Shown in pieces: positions 1-5,403 of a DNA stretch of 5,403 nucleotides (positions are counted from its first letter, which is position 1; the number at the start of each line of letters is the position of its first letter). The DNA is from Desulfobacula sp. (GTDB lineage: Bacteria > Desulfobacterota > Desulfobacteria > Desulfobacterales > Desulfobacteraceae). The notes under the pieces are model-generated. The model saw nothing but the letters and a program-made list of their open reading frames with translations, was not told the origin of the DNA and ran no database searches. Location of the stretch: positions 1 through 5,403 of the forward strand of contig JAQICW010000133.1 of NCBI GenBank assembly GCA_027858355.1, written 5' to 3'. The translations under genes and the position numbers were made by a program.

Positions 1-990
1 TGTGAACGTCATTCCCGATCCGTAATAACGTGCTTCTTTTAGATTTTTACCACTAAGCTGCTTTGTAAAACCTTCTGACGCATTGCCTACGCCACGTCCA
101 AAAAAACCAAACCGAATATCCTTAACCGCTGCGTGAGTAAATGCATACTTAATCGGATCCAAACGGGACTTATTATATCTCTCCAACTTCCTGGGTTTGG
201 TAACAAAATCTGTAATACCATAACCCCACCGTTTTTGTGCAAAGTAGTCATAAACGCTCTTTAGAATAAAAAAGGAAGAAACCATTAAGAGCATGACCAG
301 CATAACCCGGAAAATGGTCTCTCTCTTACCTTTAAGAAAAAAGGCTGGGATAATAAAAGCTATTGGCAGCAATATAAAGGATATTTTTGTCTCATTCAAG
401 GTTATGGGAATAAATGCTGCTGCTGTTGATATTAGAAAAACCCGTAAAGAAATCTCTTCTTTAAAATAAAAAGAAATGAGACAAGCGATGATACTAATTA
501 GATATATGGCCAGAACGCCAGAACTAGAAGCACCTAATGTTCCTCCCATGGGATCTCCGGATAACGAAGTAGCAAACTGAATAAAGCGTTGCCAGAGAAC
601 AACAGGCAATTGGAGCATTGACAGGATAAAAATCCATAAAATCAAATTTTTAAATGCTCGTTCGGTAAAAGGATATATTAACGGTATTAAGAAAATCGGA
701 ATAAACTTAGTGTAAATCCTGAGCCCGGCCAGCATGGTCCACCCGGTCACATCATTTAACAAAAGACCAATGGCAATATGCGCAAGGTATAGGACAAGCA
801 GAATACTGTACTTAAACGGAAAATGAATCTGTTTGGTAGTTGCTGTCTTGAATGGTATTGATAGAGCAATGAATAGTGCAATAAACTCTGGTACCCAGGT
901 CATTATCCTGCCACCGATACCCATTACAAAAAAGAGCCAGTCAAAAATAAATAGGCTTGCTACAAGTATGGAGAGCAGAAAATTTATCAT
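1..990 (-). CDS. O-antigen polymerase/ligase-like (Wzy-type) membrane protein, 3' end outside window
   Basis: This open reading frame starts at the ATG at 990-988 and stays open to base 1, giving 330 residues without a stop. An in-frame TAA at 993-991 directly precedes the ATG, so no longer start exists. The protein is very hydrophobic. I count about nine likely membrane helices (near residues 4-24, 33-48, 60-79, 94-107, 115-131, 152-174, 184-196, 202-219, 227-243), followed by a polar, probably periplasmic loop from about 245. Family-like marks are the GTLGASSSGVLA stretch at 150-161, NETK at 199-202, and R276 followed by a GFFGRGVGN segment at 295-303, which resembles the 'hPlfGvGpGn' region of O-antigen ligase/polymerase proteins. 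Such proteins join lipid-linked sugar units in the inner membrane, and the export and chain-length genes alongside favour a Wzy polymerase over a WaaL ligase. The start has only a weak ribosome-binding site, so translation may be coupled to the upstream gene that ends 31 bases earlier. The family is fairly sure; polymerase versus ligase is inferred. Confidence 0.8.
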   Translation of the reverse strand, partial: MINFLLSILVASLFIFDWLFFVMGIGGRIMTWVPEFIALFIALSIPFKTATTKQIHFPFKYSILLVLYLAHIAIGLLLNDVTGWTMLAGLRIYTKFIPIFLIPLIYPFTERAFKNLILWIFILSMLQLPVVLWQRFIQFATSLSGDPMGGTLGASSSGVLAIYLISIIACLISFYFKEEISLRVFLISTAAAFIPITLNETKISFILLPIAFIIPAFFLKGKRETIFRVMLVMLLMVSSFFILKSVYDYFAQKRWGYGITDFVTKPRKLERYNKSRLDPIKYAFTHAAVKDIRFGFFGRGVGNASEGFTKQLSGKNLKEARYYGSGMTFT

Positions 991-1021
991 TTAACAATCT
1001 TGTATTCAGTCACTAAAAGTT

Positions 1022-1972
1022 TCATATAAATTTGTATACCCATTGAGGAATAACCTGTTGCACACGGTTAAGAACTATTCCGCCAATTTTACATTCATTG
1101 TCTTGCAAAAGAGATATTGCCTTTTGGGCAACTGGTCTTTGAACTTTAACTGACTGGATCGTTAAAAATGAAATGTCAGCAGCAGGGGCTATCGATAAAG
1201 AATCAGAGGAGCTTAGAACTGGTGGGCAGTCGATCAAAACATAGTCAACCAACTGCCTGCATTCATTTAGCAGTTTTACAAAATGATCTGGTTCCAGATT
1301 TCCGGTTTTATTTTCAGAAGCCTTTCCGCAGATAAGGGCAAAGATATTAGAACTTATGTATGTTAGTGCCTCACGAACGTCTATCCCATTATTCAATACA
1401 TCATTGAGATTATGGGAATTTGCAGGGACATTAAAAATGGTATGCAGATTGGGATTTTGAAAATTTGCATCAATCACCATAATTGTTTTATCTGTTGCCT
1501 GGTTCCTTATATAATCGGTCAAATTAGCCAGAATAGTGGACACGCCTTCCCGCCCCCTGCTACAGGTAAAACAAAAAGCTTTGGCACCATTTTTTTTATT
1601 AAAATGTAAAATTTTTTTGTACAAATCCCCAGTCTGTTTTCTGTTTTTCAAGTCAAGAAATTTCCAATCTGCAAAAGAATCCCTCTCACCCTTATGGATT
1701 GATAGCTTTTGATAAACTGATTCTTTTTTTATTTTCTCTGCTGGCCTTGGTTGAATGGTGGTTTGTTTACTGGAAGATTGAAGATAACGCTCGGTAAATG
1801 TAGATGCCTTTTTTTCTCTGGCCAAAGGCTTTTCTTCAAACTTTGTGGGCTTTTGTAAAAACTGATCTGCCAGAGAATCCGATGAAGAGTAATGATATTC
1901 GACGTCATTCTGGGAACTGTTTTCTTCTAAAGAATCCTTTTCAAAAGGATCTTGCCAGTTTATATCTTCCAT
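1022..1972 (-). CDS. CpsD/CapB-like BY-kinase-family ATPase with degenerate P-loop
   Basis: This is a cytoplasmic P-loop protein of the bacterial tyrosine kinase (CpsD/CapB, Wzc C-terminal) family, normally the partner of the Wzz-type protein encoded just upstream. Counting from the ATG at 1972 it has 316 residues. Residues 1-110 are polar, Ser/Lys/Glu-rich and probably disordered, and the ATPase fold starts near 115. The Walker A equivalent at 137-146 reads CSRGREGVST, so the catalytic lysine of the usual GEGKST is V144. Walker A' is IMVID ending at D168 followed by A-N, with N170 where family members usually have Asp. Walker B is YVLID at 244-248 followed by CPP, as in the family. The end (GGIVLNR ... 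IPQWVYKFI) fits the usual C-terminus, but there is no tyrosine-rich tail. Kinase activity is therefore doubtful; ATP binding, or a structural role in regulating chain length, remains possible. The open frame extends to a TTG at 1978, and the purine-rich site at 1981-1990 is close enough to allow either start. Confidence 0.87.
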   Translation of the reverse strand: MEDINWQDPFEKDSLEENSSQNDVEYHYSSSDSLADQFLQKPTKFEEKPLAREKKASTFTERYLQSSSKQTTIQPRPAEKIKKESVYQKLSIHKGERDSFADWKFLDLKNRKQTGDLYKKILHFNKKNGAKAFCFTCSRGREGVSTILANLTDYIRNQATDKTIMVIDANFQNPNLHTIFNVPANSHNLNDVLNNGIDVREALTYISSNIFALICGKASENKTGNLEPDHFVKLLNECRQLVDYVLIDCPPVLSSSDSLSIAPAADISFLTIQSVKVQRPVAQKAISLLQDNECKIGGIVLNRVQQVIPQWVYKFI

Positions 1973-1980
1973 AATCAAAA

Positions 1981-1990
1981 CCCCACCTTT
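1981..1990 (-). promoter_or_regulatory. Ribosome-binding site of the CpsD-like gene, with ambiguous start
   Basis: The minus strand reads AAAGGTGGGG here. Its AGGTG core lies 5 bases before a TTG at 1978 and 11 bases before the ATG at 1972, while the GGGG end lies 8 bases before the ATG. The two starts differ by two codons in the same frame. I prefer ATG because it is the common start codon, but the core spacing would also suit TTG. Confidence 0.5.
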
Positions 1991-1995
1991 TTCTG

Positions 1996-2020
1996 TTTAT
2001 ACCTTTGTCTCAGGTATAAA
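1996..2020 (-). repeat. Perfect 9-bp inverted repeat (hairpin or operator) between the wzz-like and cpsD-like genes
   Basis: TTTATACCT at 1996-2004 and AGGTATAAA at 2012-2020 are exact reverse complements separated by a 7-base loop. The repeat fills most of the 66-base spacer (1973-2038) and ends 5 bases before the purine-rich ribosome-binding site of the downstream gene. No U-run follows it in the direction of transcription, so a rho-independent terminator is unlikely. It could be an mRNA hairpin that tunes or protects the downstream message, or a site for a dimeric DNA-binding protein. The symmetry is seen directly; the function is not known. Confidence 0.6.
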
Positions 2021-2038
2021 TTAATTATATGCATAATT

Positions 2039-3442
2039 TTATAGTTCATTATAGGTGCAAACCACGGGCAAGGATAAAATATTTTCAATATCATCAGCTG
2101 TTTTTAAGTTATGGTCTATTGTCTCAAGAAGAAACGGCAGAATAAAGGCTGCAAAGAGACCTAAAATTATTGAAACCACAAAGGCAAGTAAGTTATTGGG
2201 TGATTTTTGCTTGAGTGGAGTAACCGCAGACTCCGCAATTACAACGTTCGACAAATTGCTTTTATTACGTTTGACATATAACCGTGAATCTTCCGTTTTT
2301 GTGCCATATAACAGATAATTATCTTTGGCTATTTGCATATCAAGTTCAAGGGCATTCAGAGCTTCTTTTTTCTGTTGAAAATCTTTGATTTGCTCTTTTA
2401 AATACTGAATTTTCGTAGCAAGTACGTCTCTTTTTGTCTTGAGCGTTTGATTTTCCATATTATCTGTTCTTGAAGCATTTTTGCTTTCAATTTTTATTTC
2501 CTGGCGTAGCATTGCAATTTGGTCATTAATTTGTTTAAACTCCCTGCTCTCCCTGGTAAAGGTCTTACTTATTTCGGTCCGTGTTATTAAAAGTGGTACC
2601 AAGCCACGTGCTAATTCGACTATTATCGGCAGTGATCGCATTTCTTTGGACATAGTAATTTGATCTCCTGAAACGTTGAGGCCGGCGTTTACCATGCTTA
2701 TTCTAGCCTCAGTTTCTGCAATTGCTATTTCCAGATTTTGTAACTGCTCATAAAATGTTGAAAGAAGACCAATGTTTGCTTGAATCTGGCTTTCCATATT
2801 CACAATATTATTGTTTCTATGATAATCCTTTAGTTTATTTCTCGCATTATTTAAAGATTTCGCATAATGTTGCTTTTGTTCGTCATAAAACTCTTCACTC
2901 TCCTCAAGCGAGTACATTGATTTATGATGTTTTATATAAATATCCACAAGCTTATTAAGTACATCTGCAACTTGATGCTGGTTTGGAGACTCAAGGGCAA
3001 CTAAAATCAAATTGGAATCATAAACAGGTTCAACTGCCAGAGACCCAATTAAAATATTAGTTTTTTTTGTAAATTTTAATCTGTCAAACATACCCTGAAT
3101 TTCAAAGGAATCTTTGGCACCTGAGCCAGTTTTATTAAAAAATGCTTTTGTTTTATCAAAAACTTCCTTGCTTTTAATCAGTTCAATTTGGGTATTTATT
3201 TCAGCTTGATCTACCCCCTGTATATCATATTGTGTCCGACCCATGCCAGCTGACACCACCAACTCATCATTGGTTTTGGGGAGCAGTAAAATTTTAGCTG
3301 TACTCTCATAGATAGGCGTTTGGGTGAACGACCACGAACAAATGCTCACAACAATCAGGCAGAAGATTAAAATAGCTGGTCTCTTCCAAAAAAACCAGAT
3401 ACGTGCGAAATCTCTTGTTGATTTTAATGTCGTAATTGCCAT
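2039..3442 (-). CDS. Wzz/GNVR-family polysaccharide chain-length determinant (co-polymerase), no kinase domain
   Basis: This 467-residue inner-membrane protein belongs to the Wzz/GNVR polysaccharide co-polymerase group, which controls polymer length and links polymerase to exporter. It has a short cytoplasmic N-terminus, a first membrane helix at about 22-39, and a Wzz-type segment after it (YESTAKILLLP at 45-55, then QIELIKSKEVFDK at 85-97). A long, charged periplasmic part follows, predicted as coiled coil around 180-250 and 295-375. A GNVR-like stretch (LELDMQIAKDNYLLYG, 365-380) precedes a second membrane helix at about 417-437. The proline-containing run before that helix (P409, P415) and the tail ETIDHNLKTADDIENIL after it are typical of the family. 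The protein ends about 20 residues after this helix motif without a P-loop, so the kinase-like partner is the separate downstream gene, unlike one-piece Wzc. The ATG at 3442 is preceded by AAAAGG nine bases upstream; an ATG at 3447 is out of frame and soon stops. Confidence 0.93.
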   Translation of the reverse strand: MAITTLKSTRDFARIWFFWKRPAILIFCLIVVSICSWSFTQTPIYESTAKILLLPKTNDELVVSAGMGRTQYDIQGVDQAEINTQIELIKSKEVFDKTKAFFNKTGSGAKDSFEIQGMFDRLKFTKKTNILIGSLAVEPVYDSNLILVALESPNQHQVADVLNKLVDIYIKHHKSMYSLEESEEFYDEQKQHYAKSLNNARNKLKDYHRNNNIVNMESQIQANIGLLSTFYEQLQNLEIAIAETEARISMVNAGLNVSGDQITMSKEMRSLPIIVELARGLVPLLITRTEISKTFTRESREFKQINDQIAMLRQEIKIESKNASRTDNMENQTLKTKRDVLATKIQYLKEQIKDFQQKKEALNALELDMQIAKDNYLLYGTKTEDSRLYVKRNKSNLSNVVIAESAVTPLKQKSPNNLLAFVVSIILGLFAAFILPFLLETIDHNLKTADDIENILSLPVVCTYNEL

Positions 3443-3451
3443 GTCATAATG

Positions 3452-3457
3452 CCTTTT
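3452..3457 (-). promoter_or_regulatory. Ribosome-binding site of the chain-length gene
   Basis: The minus strand reads AAAAGG, nine bases before the ATG at 3442. This supports that start over the nearby out-of-frame ATG at 3447, which lies only four bases from the site. Confidence 0.55.
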
Positions 3458-3463
3458 AGTTAG

Positions 3464-3483
3464 ATTGTTTTATTTTAAACAAT
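3464..3483 (-). repeat. 7-bp inverted repeat in the export/chain-length gene spacer
   Basis: ATTGTTT at 3464-3470 and AAACAAT at 3477-3483 are exact reverse complements around a 6-base loop. The hairpin begins 6 bases after the stop codon of the export gene. The stem has only one G:C pair and no U-run after it, so it is weak and not a convincing terminator. In AT-rich spacer DNA it may be a chance occurrence. Confidence 0.3.
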
Positions 3484-3489
3484 TTGTGA

Positions 3490-4527
3490 CTATTTTATTA
3501 ATGGTTTGGTCTCAATTAAAGTGCCGCCAAATACAGTCCCACCCATATCAAATGCGCTGATAAGAGAACTTGGAATCATGTTGTTTATATATTGCTGAAC
3601 AAACAAATTGCTGCGGGCTATGGCTGATTTAGGCACATATACAACATCATATTGATTTAATATTAAATCATGGCTCGCATCCCCATCATATAAAATTTTT
3701 TCAAGGTTCACTAATCTGCCCCAGGGTCTTCTTTTTTTATCGCGGCTTATAACAAGAATGGTGCTTTTTTCTGCAGTATCCTTGACTCCTCCAGCTCTGG
3801 ATATTAGCTGACTTACGGTATTCGTGCCATCTACAAGGTATGAACTAGGATTTGGGACCTCCCCAAATATATATACCAAGTTGGCTTTCATAGTGTATAA
3901 ACTTAAGGTAATGGTAAGGTTATCTACCTGAGCCTGGTACTGTTTTGTAAGTATTTCCTTCAACACCGGCACGGTTTTCCCCCCGGCCAGGACATCGGCT
4001 ATGAGGGGAAAGGATATATAACCGTCAGGTCTAACGGGCGAAAGTTTACTTTCCCCTCGTGCTGCAGTTTTAATTGCTGTTTTCAAGCGATCAATAGTCC
4101 GGTTGTATTGAATCATTGTAATAGTGACAACCGGATCAATGAATTCATTACCATAGAGCTCTATAATTTTATCTTGAAGCTGTAAAGTAGTAAGTCCTAA
4201 AGCATGAACTGCGCCTTTTTTAGGCATAGTGATATTTCCATCCGGTCTTACAGTTAATTCCCGGTTCATGTCAGGGTGATATGCAAATTCTACTTTTAAA
4301 ACATCTGCAACCGACAAAATATATTCTTTGGTATCATGTTTGGGTGTAAAATGGTAAACGACTTCCAGAACATCACCGGGACCAAGCGCATACTCTATGT
4401 CCTGCTTTGGCATGGGCGGTTCATAGATGGTATCTTTGCTAATCCCTACCTCTGGCTTCCCGGCGCAGGAGAAACAAAGTAAAACCATTAATAATAAGGT
4501 AGTAAAAGCTTTTAGATTTTTGATCAT
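3490..4527 (-). CDS. Wza/EpsY-like outer-membrane polysaccharide export lipoprotein
   Basis: This 345-residue protein belongs to the polysaccharide export (Poly_export/SLBB) family, whose oligomers form the channel that carries capsule or exopolysaccharide across the periplasm and outer membrane. A basic, hydrophobic signal peptide covers residues 1-20 with a probable lipid-attachment Cys at 21; the lipobox C-F-S-C has unusual residues at -3 and -2. The first export domain spans about 46-139. Its opening motif occurs twice (YALGPGDVLEVVY at 46-58 and YILSVADVLKVEF at 69-81) and is followed by VRPDGNITMP at 93-102. A second, related unit starts at VRPDGYISFP (165-174) and runs to about 211. 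An SLBB-type domain follows at about 216-300 (VYIFGEVPNPSSYLVDG, then YDVVYVPK at 293-300). The tail from about 306 (NLFVQQYINNMIP and a Gly-rich end) may form the membrane-spanning helix, by analogy with Wza. The ATG at 4527 has a good ribosome-binding site 6 bases upstream. It lies 63 bases after the VWA-OmpA gene and 47 before the chain-length gene, consistent with an operon. Confidence 0.94.
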   Translation of the reverse strand: MIKNLKAFTTLLLMVLLCFSCAGKPEVGISKDTIYEPPMPKQDIEYALGPGDVLEVVYHFTPKHDTKEYILSVADVLKVEFAYHPDMNRELTVRPDGNITMPKKGAVHALGLTTLQLQDKIIELYGNEFIDPVVTITMIQYNRTIDRLKTAIKTAARGESKLSPVRPDGYISFPLIADVLAGGKTVPVLKEILTKQYQAQVDNLTITLSLYTMKANLVYIFGEVPNPSSYLVDGTNTVSQLISRAGGVKDTAEKSTILVISRDKKRRPWGRLVNLEKILYDGDASHDLILNQYDVVYVPKSAIARSNLFVQQYINNMIPSSLISAFDMGGTVFGGTLIETKPLIK

Positions 4528-4533
4528 CTTGAT

Positions 4534-4538
4534 CTCCT
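4534..4538 (-). promoter_or_regulatory. Ribosome-binding site of the export lipoprotein gene
   Basis: The minus strand reads AGGAG with a 6-base gap to the ATG at 4527. This is the best Shine-Dalgarno match in the window, and it fixes the start directly before the signal peptide. Confidence 0.75.
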
Positions 4539-4564
4539 GTTGGTATTGAATCTATATTCCCATA

Positions 4565-4592
4565 TTTAATCAATTCTGGTTTAATCAATTCT
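4565..4592 (-). repeat. Short tandem repeat over the stop codon of the VWA-OmpA gene
   Basis: The 13-base sequence TTTAATCAATTCT (plus strand) occurs at 4565-4577 and again at 4580-4592, with a 15-base period. The second copy covers two bases of the TAG stop (4591-4593). Because the period is a multiple of three, the minus-strand frame reads TAG, then TGA at 4587-4585 and TGA again at 4572-4570, giving three stops in one frame. A small slippage duplication is the simplest origin. Confidence 0.6.
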
Positions 4593-5403
4593 AACGTTTT
4601 TTGAATTTAAATTCCCGACGTCGGTTTAAAGCACGGCCAGCAGGGGTATCATTAGAGGCAACCGGGATGGAATAAGAATGCCAGCTGATGGATACTCTTT
4701 TTGGATCAACTCCTTTTTTCACAAGATAATCAAGGCCGGCCTGAGCCCTTTTTTTGGAAAGCTCAATGTTATATTCCATTGAGCCGAAATTGTCGGTATG
4801 CCCGCTGATATGCAAATCCATCAATGGATATTTATTGAGCTGATTCACTATCTGTTCAAGTGCTATAATGCCTTCAGGCTTCAGATTATACTTATCAAAG
4901 TCAAAGAGAACATCAGCCTGAAGTACGGCATACCAACAGCCGTTTTTATCGACTTTAAGACCTGGTTTTGTCCCGGGGCAGTCGTCTCTGCAATCGGGCA
5001 CCCCATCGCCATCTTCATCGCAATTATCACAATCAATGCCGGGCTGAGGGCTTTTCAGAAATATAGTCCGTACAAAGTCTCCCATTTTTTCTTTTTCCAG
5101 CAGTTGATCACCATTGACTGCAAGTCCGCATTGTCCGGCCAGGGCAATCCTGTTCATTATTCTTTTACCAGACGGATCATTACCAATGAGTATGGTGTAG
5201 ATACAAATGTTCTCGCCATATCTTGCCTTTAAATCTTCCGCAGCAAGAAATTCTTTCGTACCCATATCCATACCATCACTGACAACTATTATGGCTATTT
5301 TCCCCTCGTGGTCGTACCAGTCTCTGCCTACCGCATCTAAGGTAAGGTAAAGAGGACTGACGCCATCAGCATCTAATATTTTGTCTATTGCGCGACCATA
5401 GTC
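4591..5403 (-). CDS. VWA / TSP3-like / OmpA-C domain protein, 5' end outside window
   Basis: The frame is open from the TAG stop at 4593-4591 to the window edge, so these 270 residues are the C-terminal part of a larger protein. The ATG at 5271 is internal, because upstream codons continue a recognisable fold. Residues 1-115 (window count) are the second half of a von Willebrand factor A domain: GVSPLYLTLDAV at 14-25 fits the third metal-site loop, and the hydrophobic strand IAIIVVSDG at 36-44 carries the conserved Asp. A linker at 124-156 (DCDNCDEDGDGVPDCRDDCP, then VDKNGC) is one thrombospondin type 3-like, calcium-binding-type repeat with extra cysteines. Residues 163-268 are an OmpA C-terminal domain with GHTD (D204) and NIELSKKRA (R219), the positions that contact diaminopimelate in peptidoglycan. 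The usual Gly-rich turn after it is W-H-S-Y-S at 241-245. It is probably a periplasmic or outer-membrane protein that tethers to the cell wall. Its link to polysaccharide export is inferred from position only. Confidence 0.88.
   Translation of the reverse strand, partial: DYGRAIDKILDADGVSPLYLTLDAVGRDWYDHEGKIAIIVVSDGMDMGTKEFLAAEDLKARYGENICIYTILIGNDPSGKRIMNRIALAGQCGLAVNGDQLLEKEKMGDFVRTIFLKSPQPGIDCDNCDEDGDGVPDCRDDCPGTKPGLKVDKNGCWYAVLQADVLFDFDKYNLKPEGIIALEQIVNQLNKYPLMDLHISGHTDNFGSMEYNIELSKKRAQAGLDYLVKKGVDPKRVSISWHSYSIPVASNDTPAGRALNRRREFKFKKR

Noticed and set aside
1412..1609. 65-codon plus-strand open frame opposite the CpsD-like gene
   Set aside because: It mirrors the Walker A/A' region of the real gene and has no ribosome-binding site or family signal.
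1590..1621. T-rich run on the plus strand, possibly a terminator tail or slippage site
   Set aside because: It encodes a lysine-rich segment (residues around 118-130) of the CpsD-like protein with no paired stem; the frame is intact through it.
2055..2958. Three short plus-strand open frames (2055-2318, 2481-2663, 2722-2958)
   Set aside because: All sit opposite the chain-length determinant, whose membrane helices and GNVR region are clear; no independent support was seen.
3464..3483. Rho-independent terminator between export and chain-length genes
   Set aside because: The stem has 7 bp with one G:C pair and no U-run follows, so the energy would be too low for termination.
4528..4590. Possible promoter ahead of the export gene (TTGATT hexamers with AT-rich sequence downstream)
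   Set aside because: With a 16-18 base gap the matching -10 hexamer is poor (for example ATATGG), and the TTGATT copies are part of the tandem repeat. The spacing suggests an operon instead.
4798..5232. 144-codon plus-strand open frame opposite the VWA-OmpA gene
   Set aside because: It lies fully inside a well-supported domain-bearing gene on the other strand, and its product has no recognisable family pattern; it is an antisense shadow.
4591..5271. Complete OmpA protein starting at the ATG at 5271
   Set aside because: Codons upstream stay open to the window edge and encode the conserved VWA strand and SDG motif, so this ATG is internal.
1..5403. Mobile elements, CRISPR arrays, tRNA or rRNA genes
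   Set aside because: No transposase, regularly spaced repeats, terminal inverted repeats or structured RNA gene were seen; the window is almost fully coding.

Overview
The window looks like part of an exopolysaccharide or capsule export/assembly operon from a Gram-negative bacterium. All genes lie on the minus strand and are transcribed from position 5403 towards 1. The DNA is AT-rich (around 40% GC by eye). An outer-membrane export lipoprotein (Wza/EpsY type), a peptidoglycan-binding OmpA-like protein and a separate Wzz-type inner-membrane protein show that the cell has two membranes. The gene types and domain styles (export protein with a doubled export domain, GNVR chain-length protein without a kinase domain, separate CpsD-like ATPase with an 'EGVST' P-loop) resemble Desulfobacterota (former Deltaproteobacteria). 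That assignment is an inference from protein style, not from a search.

Layout in transcription order: (1) 5403-4591, the 3' part of a gene for a VWA / thrombospondin-3-like / OmpA-C protein, whose 5' end lies outside the window; (2) 4527-3490, a polysaccharide export lipoprotein; (3) 3442-2039, a Wzz/GNVR chain-length determinant (co-polymerase); (4) 1972-1022, a CpsD/CapB-like BY-kinase-family ATPase with a long N-terminal tail and a degenerate nucleotide site; (5) 990-1, the 5' part of a multi-pass O-antigen polymerase/ligase-like (Wzy) gene that runs off the window and was identified by direct translation. The spacers are 31 to 66 bases long. No rho-independent terminator or convincing promoter was found, so one polycistronic unit entering from the right and leaving to the left is the simplest reading.

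Working model: the Wzy-like protein polymerises lipid-linked repeat units in the inner membrane. The Wzz/GNVR protein and its cytoplasmic CpsD-like partner set chain length and couple polymerisation to export. The Wza-like lipoprotein forms the outer-membrane exit channel. The VWA-OmpA protein could anchor or organise the machinery at the peptidoglycan, a role suggested only by position.

The most notable points are the missing Walker A lysine and altered Walker A' in the CpsD-like protein, its lack of a C-terminal tyrosine cluster, and a perfect 9-bp inverted repeat just upstream of its ribosome-binding site. The other spacers hold a 7-bp inverted repeat and a short tandem repeat that produces three in-frame stop codons. 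I did not find a clearly new biological system; this is a recognisable polysaccharide secretion locus with some unusual details.
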